Part shown: one piece after another, positions 16,443-24,651 of the stretch | How positions within the stretch are numbered: the stretch's first letter is position 1 | How the letters are laid out: the number at the start of each line of letters is the position of its first letter | Assembly (NCBI RefSeq): GCF_004331485.1 | Contig: NZ_SJKD01000015.1 | Location: forward strand, 62,001 to 126,000 | Source: Kribbella capetownensis | GTDB lineage: Bacteria > Actinomycetota > Actinomycetes > Propionibacteriales > Kribbellaceae | Length of the DNA stretch: 64,000 nucleotides | Direction of reading: 5' to 3' | Translations under genes and position numbers: made by a program | The notes under the pieces: generated by a model | Told to the model about the DNA's origin: nothing | The model's database searches: none | Seen by the model: only the letters and a program-made list of their open reading frames with translations

Positions 16443-16931
16443 TCAGATCGTCACCAGCACGGTCGACAGCGCCTGCAGCGCGGCGATGGTTGCGAGCTCC
16501 ACTACCCGCGGTGGAGCGCCGTCGAACCGATGCTGGGCGACTTGCTCTTCCGAGCCCGAACTGACGGCGAGAAACACTGTTCCGGCGGGGTGGCCTTCGT
16601 CCGGACCCGGGCCACCAACTCCCGTCACTGCCACGGCGAGATCAGCACCCGTCAAGCGGGCAACACCACGAGCCATCTGAGCAGCGCACTGCGCCGTCAC
16701 AACAGGTCCCGGCTCAACGTCCAGCACCGTGAACTTGACCTCCGACGCGTACGCCACCACGCCGCCGGTGAACCACGAACTGGCCTCCGGAGCTGCACCC
16801 AAGCGGGACGCGATCTCACCGCTCGTCAGAGACTCGGCGACCGCGACGGTCAAACCCTTCTCCTGAGCGAGACCAGCAATCTGTTCCGCAATCGTTGCAG
16901 CCTCGCCGGACGACTCCTCGACAACAGCCAT
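16443..16931 (-). CDS. CinA-family protein (nicotinamide-nucleotide amidase domain)
   Basis: Protein of 162 residues consisting only of the CinA C-terminal domain, like PncC. It keeps AVAESLTSGEIASRLG, SSWFTGGVVAYASEVK and AVTGVGGPGPDEGHPAGTV, the segments that form the active site for deamidation of NMN to nicotinic acid mononucleotide. The N-terminal molybdopterin-like domain of full CinA is missing, as is common in single-domain PncC proteins. The ATG at 16931 is chosen to fit the family; an upstream in-frame ATG at 16979 has no support. Downstream of a dead MFS gene on the same strand. Confidence 0.8.
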   Translation of the reverse strand: MAVVEESSGEAATIAEQIAGLAQEKGLTVAVAESLTSGEIASRLGAAPEASSWFTGGVVAYASEVKFTVLDVEPGPVVTAQCAAQMARGVARLTGADLAVAVTGVGGPGPDEGHPAGTVFLAVSSGSEEQVAQHRFDGAPPRVVELATIAALQALSTVLVTI

Positions 16932-16989
16932 CCCGTCATTCTGCACCCACCTCACAGAACGGCGGATGTACCGAGGCATGGCAGCGTGG

Positions 16990-17752
16990 ACGTGGGGTCA
17001 TCACGAACCAGCAGCCGCTGCGGCGACGCGGACAGGCTGCCTGAGACTGCGAGCAGTTGCCACGCGCAGGCTCAGACGCGAGCCCGCGTTCGCCGTCACG
17101 GATACCACTCATCCCCTGCGCCGTGAGCGGTACGAAGGCGAGTCCGGTCTGCAGAGCGGAGTACCCGAGCACTTGTTGCAGGTAGAGCGTTGCGATGAAC
17201 AGCATGCTGCCGAACCCACCGGACGACGCTCGACGGCGACGGACCCGACCAGCAGAGCGACCGCACCCAGGAGCACCGGAATCGCGGTCACACCGAGCTG
17301 GTCGAACCGTGAGATCCCGAACGCCAACGTCCCGAATCCGGCCGCAGCCAGCGCCGCTCCGAGCAGGTCGAGTCGAGGTGCTGTCTGATCCCGGCTCGTG
17401 GGCAGCGCTGCTGGAGCGAGCCCGGCCGCGACGAGGCCGATCGGTACGACGATGAACAAGCACCACGGCCAGCCCACAGTCGCGGTGAAAGCCCGCCGAC
17501 GACCAAGCCGACCACCATGCTGATATCCATGGCCGCCGAGAGATCACCGAGCGCGCGTTGACGCTGCCGTTCCTGCCGATACATAGCCGACAGCAACGCG
17601 AGTGCCGCAGGCACAGCCAAGGCCGCGCCCAGGCCCTGAACGGCCCGGGCCGACAGCAGAAGCGCCGTACTGTGCGCGAACCCGGCAACACCGTACCGTC
17701 CAACGTCACCAAGACATCCGCGGCACACAGCAACAGCAAGACAGGCCGCCAC
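16990..17752 (-). pseudogene. Broken DHA2-type MFS drug transporter
   Basis: Three minus-strand frames join to give parts of a 14-helix drug/proton antiporter: ARAVQGLGAALAVPAALALL near 17660, WCLFIVVPIGLVAAGLAPAA near 17450, and FIATLYLQQVLGYSALQTG near 17190. At least two frameshifts separate them, the first helix is damaged and the C-terminal half is absent. Confidence 0.75.
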
Positions 17753-17999
17753 TGCGGGCGGCCAAGACGACCTCGGCGAAGACGCCTACACCGTCGACCC
17801 CACCGCAAGTCATTCGCGTCACGCCGTCCTGGCACGCCCAGCGGTTGTCGCAAGCACGTTGTTCGCCACCTCGCCAAGTACGCCGTCTGCGCGGCATCGA
17901 AGGCTGATGGCCGAGCACCAGTGGATGTGGAGGCGTTGCGGTCGTCCAGCTGCTTGCGGATCTTGGCCTCGAGACGCTCCGGACCCGACGGACCGATCG

Positions 18000-18416
18000 T
18001 CAGGGTCGAGAGACATCCTGGACGACGTCACCGGTATCCGACTTGCCGAGGCTGCGGGCGACGTCGGCCAAGGCCAGCATGCCGACCAGGTCATGGCCAT
18101 CGATCACCGGCAAACGCCGTACCTGATGCTCGCTCATCGTCTGCATCGCCTCTTCGGCGCTGTCGTCGGCACCGATCGTCACCGGCTTCCCCTGGGCGAA
18201 CTGCCCAGCGTTCGCTGCTGCCGGATCACCACCGTCCGCAATGCACTTGATCACGATGTCACGGTCGGTCAGCATCCCCTTCAACCGGTTGTCCTCGCCG
18301 CAGATCGGCAAGGCACCGACGTCCAGTTCCCGCATCTTGCGGGCGGCCTCGACCAGGCTCTCGTTCTCACCGACACACTCGGCACCGGCCGTCATCAAGT
18401 CACGTGCGGTCGTCAT
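18000..18416 (-). CDS. Tandem CBS-domain protein (hypoxic response protein 1-like)
   Basis: Protein of 138 residues with two CBS domains (about 8-60 and 73-128) and nothing else, like mycobacterial Hrp1. Conserved segments are VGALPICGEDNRLKGMLTDRDIVIK and VRRLPVIDGHDLVGMLALADVA. Such stand-alone pairs bind adenosine nucleotides or similar ligands and are induced by hypoxia or nitric oxide in relatives. The start is the second Met of MMTTARDLM (18416). Placed alone, divergent from the Fpg/Nei gene. Confidence 0.87.
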   Translation of the reverse strand: MTTARDLMTAGAECVGENESLVEAARKMRELDVGALPICGEDNRLKGMLTDRDIVIKCIADGGDPAAANAGQFAQGKPVTIGADDSAEEAMQTMSEHQVRRLPVIDGHDLVGMLALADVARSLGKSDTGDVVQDVSRP

Positions 18417-18635
18417 CACCGAACACCTCGCTCAGTCTCACAGTCCACGATGCTTCGAGTATCCAGCCGGTGCCCGGACCGGCACTCCGCATTCGTAGGT
18501 TCACCGTTTCGTCCCGGGGAGGGGAGCAGTCAGGGAGTCACCATGATCTGTCGCGACTTGTCCGGTGACGAATAGTCCGGAGGATTCAGGCGGCATCGCC
18601 GGTTGCCGCGGGGTGCGGCGGGGTACAGCGCAAGG

Positions 18636-19427
18636 GTGCCGGAGTTGCCGGATGTCGAGGGTTTTCGCCGGGTGCTTGCCGATCACGCGGTCGGGCGTCC
18701 GGTCCAGTACGTCGACGTGCTCGACGCCGGCGTACTCCACGGCATCGGTGTCCGGCGCCTACGCGGTGTACTGCGGAGACGGGAGTTCGGGCAGCCGTGG
18801 CGGCACGGCAAGCAACTGTTCGTTCCGGTGGTGGGCTCGCGCGGCGGCGGCGCCGTACTGCTGCACTTCGGCATGACCGGGTCATTGCACTGGGCAACCA
18901 GTCCGCACCGCCACGACCGGATCGTCTTCGGTTTCGGCGACGGCGAACTGCGCTATCGCGACATGCGTAAGCTCCACGGACTCGGCTTCGCGCGCGATGA
19001 GAACGCCGTACGGCGTGTACTCGCCGAACTCGGTCCGGATGCGGCAGACCTGTCGGCCTCCGAGCTCAGGGACGGACTGAGCGGGCTGCGCCGACAGGTC
19101 AAACCGGCGCTCGTGGACCAGTCGGTCATCGCCGGCCTCGGCAATCTCCTGGCCGACGAGATCCTCTGGCGCGCCTACATCCATCCCCGCCGATCGTGCG
19201 CCGATCTGCACGGCCAGGACTTCGCCCGCCTCCACGCCAGGATGCGCACCGTGCTACGGAAGTCCATCGAACAAGGGCGCGTGCCACCGCGCAAGACTTG
19301 GCTCACCGGCCGTCGCGACGAAGCCTCGGGAGTCTGTCCGCGCTGCGGCACCGCGCTCTCTCACGGCCGCGTCGGCAGCAGGGGCACCACTTGGTGCCCC
19401 CAATGCCAACCAAAGACGGCCACGTGA
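18636..19427 (+). CDS. Fpg/Nei-family DNA glycosylase
   Basis: Protein of 263 residues. The GTG start gives the obligatory N-terminal Pro-Glu-Leu-Pro of the family, where Pro1 is the catalytic nucleophile after Met removal; this fixes the start. Other hallmarks are the helix-two-turn-helix with LVDQSVIAGLGNLLADEILW and a C-terminal zinc finger with two Cys-x2-Cys pairs (VCPRCG ... WCPQCQ). The enzyme excises oxidised bases and nicks the abasic site. The small acidic gene at 19440 converges on its 3' end. Confidence 0.9.
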   Translation: MPELPDVEGFRRVLADHAVGRPVQYVDVLDAGVLHGIGVRRLRGVLRRREFGQPWRHGKQLFVPVVGSRGGGAVLLHFGMTGSLHWATSPHRHDRIVFGFGDGELRYRDMRKLHGLGFARDENAVRRVLAELGPDAADLSASELRDGLSGLRRQVKPALVDQSVIAGLGNLLADEILWRAYIHPRRSCADLHGQDFARLHARMRTVLRKSIEQGRVPPRKTWLTGRRDEASGVCPRCGTALSHGRVGSRGTTWCPQCQPKTAT

Positions 19428-19439
19428 AACGGCCGATGC

Positions 19440-19601
19440 CTACTCTCGCGGGAGTTGCTCGTCGGGGTCTTCGTCGGGATCGGGTTCCGGAACGGGCTGC
19501 TCCAGCGGGCTGTCGTCACCGGGCCGTGTCGTGACGTCGGGCTCGTCGGGACTGCCTCCAGGCACCACCGGTGGAACGGGCGGAACAGGAGAGGTGCTCA
19601 T
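19440..19601 (-). CDS. Small Pro- and Asp/Glu-rich protein
   Basis: Protein of 53 residues beginning MSTSPVPPVPPVVPGG and ending in a run of Asp, Glu and Pro. It is low-complexity, acidic, and lacks hydrophobic segments, so it is probably disordered. AGGAGG stands seven nt before the ATG, which is strong evidence for translation. It follows the Ppx/GppA gene on the same strand with a 59-nt gap and converges with Fpg/Nei. Function unknown. Confidence 0.55.
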   Translation of the reverse strand: MSTSPVPPVPPVVPGGSPDEPDVTTRPGDDSPLEQPVPEPDPDEDPDEQLPRE

Positions 19602-19660
19602 CGCCATACCTCCTCAGGTGTGATCCAGTCGCAGTCGGTGGGGGTTCGGTGTCGTCCGGA

Positions 19661-20692
19661 TCAGGCGGACGGGACCGGCATCACGGTGACGTTGGCAGGC
19701 TGTGTGACGGTGGGCTCGAGCACCTCGACAGGCTGCAGAGAATCGAGCGTGAGTGGCTGCTCCTGATGCATGACAGTCTCGAGATGGTGCAAGATGATGC
19801 CTTCCCGCAGCGCCCACGGCGACACGTCAACCGATGTGATGTCGAGCGTCGTCATCACAGCGTGCGCGACGATGGCCCCGGCAACGACCTGCCGGGCACG
19901 AGCCTCGGAGATACCGCGGAGTCGAGCTCGCTCGGCCGCCGGCGCCTTCGCCAACCGGGGGATCCACGCCGCTACATCGGAGCGACGCAGGCGGCGCTGT
20001 GCGAACGGTCCGGTCCGTTGCGGCGGAGCACCGGTCAGCCGAGCCAGTTGCTTGAAAGTCTTCGAACTGGCGATCACCCTCTTCGGATCGCCCTCCCATC
20101 GGAGCCGGTCTGAGATCTCTCGCAATGTTGACCGGCTGTGGCGGCGCAGCTCACGCAACTGTCGCTTGTTCGGCGGATCGTCGGGCAAGAAGGCTCTCGT
20201 CAGTCGACCCGCGCCCAGGGGCAGCGACACAGCCAGCTCAGGCTGCGCGTCGCGACCGAGGGCGATTTCCATCGAACCACCACCGATGTCCAGCACCAGC
20301 AACCGCCCGGCCGACCAGCCGTACCAGCGGCGGACCGCCAGGTACGTCAGCCGAGCCTCGTCCTCGCCCGTCAGGAACCTCGGCTGAATCCCCGCCTCGT
20401 CCCGCAACCGCGCCGCGATCTCCGCGCGATTCGAGGCATCACGCACCGCCGACGTCGCGAACGCGAACAGCCGATCCACCTGCAACGACCGCGCTGCGGC
20501 CACCGTGTCGCGAACCGCCTCGATGACCCGGTCGACGCCCTCCTGCGCGATCGAACCGTCCGGCTGAATCGCCTCACCGAGCAGGGTTGCGTGCTTCACC
20601 GCATGCGTCGGCAGCGGCGGCGCACCGGGTGACGCCTCCACTACCTGCAGCTGGGCCGAATTCGACCCGACATCCAGCACACCGATTCTCAC
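19661..20692 (-). CDS. Ppx/GppA-family phosphatase
   Basis: Protein of 343 residues of the ASKHA fold, with the first phosphate loop at GVLDVGSNSAQLQVVE, the second at VLDIGGGSMEIALG and the intervening FATSAVRDASN. Family members hydrolyse polyphosphate or pppGpp; the length (about 310-345) matches the short actinobacterial exopolyphosphatases without an HD domain. The local setting of stress genes fits a role in the stringent or phosphate response, but the substrate cannot be told from sequence. The ATG at 20692 has no obvious strong ribosome site. Confidence 0.85.
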   Translation of the reverse strand: MRIGVLDVGSNSAQLQVVEASPGAPPLPTHAVKHATLLGEAIQPDGSIAQEGVDRVIEAVRDTVAAARSLQVDRLFAFATSAVRDASNRAEIAARLRDEAGIQPRFLTGEDEARLTYLAVRRWYGWSAGRLLVLDIGGGSMEIALGRDAQPELAVSLPLGAGRLTRAFLPDDPPNKRQLRELRRHSRSTLREISDRLRWEGDPKRVIASSKTFKQLARLTGAPPQRTGPFAQRRLRRSDVAAWIPRLAKAPAAERARLRGISEARARQVVAGAIVAHAVMTTLDITSVDVSPWALREGIILHHLETVMHQEQPLTLDSLQPVEVLEPTVTQPANVTVMPVPSA

Positions 20693-21066
20693 GCGACACC
20701 AGTTCCCACACCCGAAACACCGTCCATCGCGTGCCGATGCGTGCCCGCGGCTCTTGTCGTTTCATGGCACCTCCTGAACAGATTGCCTGATGCCACCGAC
20801 CCGTCACACGATGCGAGCGACGAACCCGCGACTACGCTCACGTCGCCTCGATGCCGTCTTCCGACTACAGCACGCGTTCCGGCTTCGCCACCGGGTTCGC
20901 GCCGTACCCGACACCTCCGGTACCTCGCCCACCGGGGTCAACGGCCTGGCGGCGGCCGGGCGAAGGGCGCCTGCTCGGTTGCCTTCACCTCCACACGCGG
21001 CAAAGAGCTCGTGACAGCCGCCGACTTTGCCGTCGGCACCAGGGGTCTCGATCCGGATTCCGGCAC

Positions 21067-21105
21067 CTTCAGGTTGGTCGTGCCGACATCCACCCCAACC
21101 AGGCC
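21067..21105 (-). pseudogene. Possible N-terminal fragment of an FGGY carbohydrate kinase
   Basis: One minus-strand frame reads GLVGVDVGTTNLKV, the phosphate-1 loop with which FGGY kinases start. No start codon precedes it at the right distance and the sequence after it (PESGSRPLV) does not continue the kinase. A chance match cannot be excluded. Confidence 0.25.
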
Positions 21106-21173
21106 GCCTTCGAGCCCCGCCGGGAACGGTCGGTACCGCGAAATTGACCCCGCACTGCGAAGCAGGTAACGTG

Positions 21174-21212
21174 CCCCACCCCTAGCGACGCCTTCGGAGT
21201 GACGGGGTGGGG
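21174..21212 (+). promoter_or_regulatory. Leader hairpin before the MFS gene
   Basis: CCCCACCCC (21174-21182) and GGGGTGGGG (21204-21212) form a perfect 9-bp stem around a 21-nt loop containing CTTCGG. It lies 32 nt before the GTG start and is not followed by a T-run, so an RNA leader structure is likelier than a terminator. Confidence 0.4.
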
Positions 21213-21244
21213 TTGTCCACCCACCCGGCTCCACGGAGGTTCGC

Positions 21245-22504
21245 GTGTCTGACAGCCAGAGATGGCGGCAGCTCGACTTTCGGCTACTGCTCATCGGCCA
21301 GACCATAAGTCAGTTCGGCGCCCAGGTCAGCGGCGTCGCTGTGCCACTCCTCGCAGTACTCGTCCTCGATGCGTCGCCGGCGGCACTCGGCCTGGTGACG
21401 GCCGCCGGGACCGTCGCCTTCACGCTCGTGGGCCTGCCGGCCGGTGCATGGATCGACCGCCGGCGACGTCGCCCTGTGCTGATCGGCAGCGAACTCGCTC
21501 GTGCCGTCGCCCTCGCGACGCTTCCTCTCTCGGCAGTGTTCGGCCTGCTGACGATGACGCAACTGATCATCGTCTCTTTCCTTGTCGGGGTCGCCCGCGT
21601 CTTCTTCGACGTCGGCTACCAGAGCTACCTCCCCTCGATCATCGGCAACGACCGGCTGCTGACAGGTAATGCTGCGATCGAGACAGTACGGGCGTCAGGC
21701 CAGGTCCTGGGCCCCGGCATTGGTGGCTGGCTCGTCGCGACAGCCGGCGCCGTGAACGTCGTACTGATGCAGGCAATGACCTCTGCACTCTCCGCGGGAT
21801 CACTGGTGGCGATCCGGACATCGGAGCTTGCACCGGACCAGTCGCCAGAGCCTCCACGGTGGCGCACGGAGATCAAGGAAGGCCTGGTATTCGTGGCACG
21901 GTCACCGAGTCTGCGAGCGATCGCTCTCACCAGCGCCACAGGCAATCTCGCCTTCGCGACAGCGGCCTCGGTCTCCTTCATCTTTCTGGTGCGGACCCTC
22001 CTGCTGTCGCCTCGGCTGATCGGCTTGCTGCTCGCGGCAGGGTCTGTGACGGCCATGGCGGGCGCGGCGCTGACGCCCCTGCTCGCTCGCCGGTTCGGCT
22101 CAGCTCGCATCATCTGGTTGGCTTTGGCCGCAACCGGTCCACTCGCCTTGTTGACGCCGCTCGCACAACCCGGCTGGTCCGTGATCCTCGTCGCGGTCGG
22201 CACCGCAGCAGGGGAGTTCGGTCAGATCGTGTATGCGATCAGCAGTCTGAGCCTCCGGCAGCGGTTCTGTCCGCCACAGCTTCTCGGCCGCGTGAACGCG
22301 ACGATGCGCTTCCTCATCATGGGCCTGTTTCCGCTCGGGGCAGCGCTGGGCGGTATCCTCGGCGAGCTGGTTGGCATCCGGGCCACCCTGCTGATCGCCG
22401 GCGCCATCGTCGCCGTCTCGCCTGTTCCCGTCTATCTTGCCCTGCGCGGCGTCCGCGACGCCGACGAACTCCACGCCGACCGACAGGCGGGATCGACCGG
22501 GTAG
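21245..22504 (+). CDS. MFS transporter (MFS_3, enterobactin/macrolide-exporter-like)
   Basis: Protein of 419 residues with 12 predicted membrane helices. The loop 2-3 motif appears as GAWIDRRRRRPVLIGSELAR, and SYLPSIIGNDRLLTGNAAIETVRASGQVLGPGIGGWL is characteristic of the MFS_3 branch that includes EntS and macrolide exporters. It is probably a proton-driven exporter in the cytoplasmic membrane; the substrate is unknown. The GTG start has GGAGG seven nt upstream, and a perfect hairpin precedes the ribosome site. Confidence 0.88.
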   Translation: MSDSQRWRQLDFRLLLIGQTISQFGAQVSGVAVPLLAVLVLDASPAALGLVTAAGTVAFTLVGLPAGAWIDRRRRRPVLIGSELARAVALATLPLSAVFGLLTMTQLIIVSFLVGVARVFFDVGYQSYLPSIIGNDRLLTGNAAIETVRASGQVLGPGIGGWLVATAGAVNVVLMQAMTSALSAGSLVAIRTSELAPDQSPEPPRWRTEIKEGLVFVARSPSLRAIALTSATGNLAFATAASVSFIFLVRTLLLSPRLIGLLLAAGSVTAMAGAALTPLLARRFGSARIIWLALAATGPLALLTPLAQPGWSVILVAVGTAAGEFGQIVYAISSLSLRQRFCPPQLLGRVNATMRFLIMGLFPLGAALGGILGELVGIRATLLIAGAIVAVSPVPVYLALRGVRDADELHADRQAGSTG

Positions 22505-22689
22505 CCTACCGGTGCCGCGCTCTCCCGACGCGCGTCGGCCCCACAGCTGTACGACGACTGATCGGCCAGGACTCGTCCACGCAGTTGGCGCAATCGTCTG
22601 GGTGGATGCTGGTCGCCGCCCTTGGTTTCGCAGTCGCCGGAGCGATCCGGGCGTGGCAGACGGTCATCAGCGCTCGGCCGCGAGCGCTG

Positions 22690-23370
22690 TCAGTGAGGCA
22701 GTTCGCGGGTATCGACCAACTGGTGGGCGACGTCGCGCAGTTTGGTGTTGGTGTCTTGGGAGTAGCGCCTCAGGACCGCGAACGCCTGATCAGCAGTGAT
22801 GTCGAAGCGTTCCATCAGGATGCCCATTGCCTGTCCGACCAGCTTGCGGGCATCCACAGCCTGAACCATCGCGACTTCATGCCGGGCCGTGGCGACTGCG
22901 ACCGAGGCGTGCCGGGCCAGGATGTGCAGGCTCGCTTCATCGTCGACGGTGAACGCCTTCGACTGGGTGTTGTACAGCGACAGGACGCCTGTTTTTCGGT
23001 CGCCGGCCGTCATCGGGACATGCAGCGCACTTCCGATCCCGGCGTCCGCGGCTGCGGATTGCCGCGCGGCCAGCGGTGGTCGGTGGCGACGTCGGGAACG
23101 ACGATCGTGGCGCCGGACAATGCGGCAAGCGCCGGCCTCGATCTCGACCCGGTACAAGGTACCGAGGATCGGATCGGTGACCAGGCCGATCTCTGCGCGG
23201 CCCCCTCGGACCGCTAGCACGACGCCGGCGTGACTGCAGTTCTCGGCCTGCAACGCGAACTGCACCACCGTCTCCAGCGTCTCGTCCACTCCTGGGGCGT
23301 CGTGCAACTCGATCGCCAACTGCGCGAACATATCGGCGTCGAATGACTTGGCGGGATCCAGCAGGGCCAT
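22690..23370 (-). CDS. GAF-ANTAR protein with a locally shifted frame inside the GAF domain
   Basis: Protein of 226 residues, close paralogue of the gene at 27425 (VDARKLVGQAMGILMER and RRYSQDTNTKLRDVA are shared). The GAF domain spans about 10-150 and ANTAR about 165-222. Between about 23050 and 23130 the annotated frame gives an Arg-rich stretch (RRHDRRSRRRHRPPLA) unlike any GAF domain, while another frame of the same DNA reads LSGATIVVPDVATDHRWPRG, the expected GAF segment. Two compensating indels would explain this. The gene may be damaged or the sequence may contain errors. ATG 23370 has GGAG six nt upstream. Confidence 0.75.
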   Translation of the reverse strand: MALLDPAKSFDADMFAQLAIELHDAPGVDETLETVVQFALQAENCSHAGVVLAVRGGRAEIGLVTDPILGTLYRVEIEAGACRIVRRHDRRSRRRHRPPLAARQSAAADAGIGSALHVPMTAGDRKTGVLSLYNTQSKAFTVDDEASLHILARHASVAVATARHEVAMVQAVDARKLVGQAMGILMERFDITADQAFAVLRRYSQDTNTKLRDVAHQLVDTRELPH

Positions 23371-23436
23371 CTCGGTCTCCAAGCGAAATGTGGTTGCCGT
23401 GGGCACCCGGGGCCTGACCCCGCCGACACCATGGTG

Positions 23437-23787
23437 CTAGCTCCGGCCCCGCAACTGTTCGTTGATACGCAGGGCTTCGGCGAGCTGATCTTCCAAGATG
23501 ATGATTCGACAGGCTGCCTCGAGGGCAGTGCCCTCATCGACAAGTTCGCGCGCTCTGGCCGCGAGACGCGTCGACGCCACCAGCCGGGTGAACCCTGGGA
23601 CGAACAGGAACCCCACGGTGAAGCCGGTCGCGATCCACACCGAGATGCAGAACGGGCAGGTCAGGAGTTCTCCTACTGCGGCGACGTCGTACGGCAGACG
23701 CAGGAACCCCTCTGCAGCTCCTGGTCGCCGGTCCCGTCGCCATCGGTGTCGAAGAAGGTCGCCGGATCCAGCTGATAGATCACCCAC
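23437..23787 (-). pseudogene. DUF1360-like fragment
   Basis: The segment VGELLTCPFCISVWIATGFT followed by FVPGFTRLVAS matches the core of DUF1360 membrane proteins, which normally have a longer N-terminus and a conserved C-terminal helix. Here the N-terminal part is not recognisable and the C-terminus is a charged helix (LEAACRIIILEDQLAEALR) foreign to the family. No good start codon is seen. It is either a truncated, hybrid gene or a remnant. Confidence 0.45.
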
Positions 23788-23861
23788 CCGTCGAGCCCAC
23801 GAGCTTCAGACACACCCACCGCCGCGGCACGCCGGACGGGAGCTGCAGTAACCCCATCAGC

Positions 23862-23985
23862 AGGAACGCCCCGGGCGAAGGGAGAGATGAACCCCGAAGC
23901 CGACCACAGCGAACCGATCTACGGCGGTAGCGGCAATCGCACAGGACGCCAGGCCAGGATCACGGGCGGCGACTGCTCTCCACCG
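23862..23985 (+). pseudogene. N-terminal remnant of a stress SDR gene
   Basis: From ATG 23887 the frame reads MNPEADHSEPIYGGSG, then RITGGDCS, matching MSPEPDYGEQTYRGSE and LITGGDSG of the SDR at 3274 (its residues 29-58). The DNA just upstream also matches (AGGAACGCCCCGGGCG against AGGAACACCCTGGACG) but in a shifted frame. Similarity ends abruptly at the nucleotide-binding loop. This is the third copy of this gene start in the window. Confidence 0.6.
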
Positions 23986-24000
23986 TTATGTGCCTGTGGG

Positions 24001-24651
24001 TCAGCGGGCCGGTGGGATGCTTGCCCGGATGATCACCACTTCCTCCTCGTCGACGTCGGAAGCGATCGTCCCTGCGGCTTGCTGGGTTCGCATGAGGGGG
24101 CCTAGCGGACCCCGCTCACGCGCTCGCACTTCCACGTCGACCAGGCCGGCTCGTTGCAGCCGATCCAGGGTCGCGTCCGTATCGATCAGGGACGAATGTA
24201 CGAGAAGAAGGACCCCACCAGGGCGCAGGTGGGCGGGGGCCTTGTCGCACAGTGCGTCGAGGACGATCCGCCCGTCATGGCCCGCTTCCCATGCCCGGCA
24301 CGCCCCACGGCGGGGCACGTCGGGCCGGGGCGAGGGTACGTACGGCGGGTTGCTCACGATCAGGTCGAACCGCTCCCCGGCCACAGGTGAGAACGTCCGT
24401 CCCCTCAGCGTCCGGATGCGGAGGCCGCACCGGAGCGCGTTGAGCTTGACGGTCAGTAGCGCTCGCCGGGAGACGTCGGTCGCGGTAGTGGCCGCGCCGC
24501 ACGCCGCCGAGGTGAGTGCGAGGACACCGCTCCCGGTGCAGACGTCGAGCACCCGGGAGCCAGGCCCGATGGCCTCCTGACGGATGGCGCGGGCCAGCAT
24601 CCACGAGTCGGAGATGGGAGCGAAGACGCCCGGAAGGGTCAGCAGCTTCAT
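24001..24651 (-). CDS. SAM-dependent methyltransferase, HemK/PrmC-like small type
   Basis: Protein of 216 residues. The Rossmann motif is VLDVCTGSGVLALTSA (about 34-49) and the substrate motif is SNPPYVPSP (about 100), the NPPY signature of methyltransferases acting on amide or amino nitrogens such as glutamine in release factors. The N-terminal helical domain of full PrmC is missing, as in HemK2-type enzymes. ATG overlaps the stop of the carboxylate-amine ligase gene by four bases, so the two form an operon. The target could be a small molecule made by the ligase. Confidence 0.82.
   Translation of the reverse strand: MKLLTLPGVFAPISDSWMLARAIRQEAIGPGSRVLDVCTGSGVLALTSAACGAATTATDVSRRALLTVKLNALRCGLRIRTLRGRTFSPVAGERFDLIVSNPPYVPSPRPDVPRRGACRAWEAGHDGRIVLDALCDKAPAHLRPGGVLLLVHSSLIDTDATLDRLQRAGLVDVEVRARERGPLGPLMRTQQAAGTIASDVDEEEVVIIRASIPPAR

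Larger units (their letters stand above)
20693..21244. other. Intergenic region of about 550 bases
   Basis: No gene could be supported. Short plus-strand frames from 20741, 20790 and 20851 lack ribosome sites and homology; the one at 20851 ends in RRPGEGRLLG, a phrase seen at the start of PspC domains, but nothing of the domain follows. A kinase-like fragment at 21067-21105 and a leader hairpin at 21174-21212 are listed separately. Confidence 0.5.

Noticed and set aside
20851..20990. RRPGEGRLLG, a phrase found at the start of PspC domains
   Set aside because: None of the membrane part of PspC follows in any frame.
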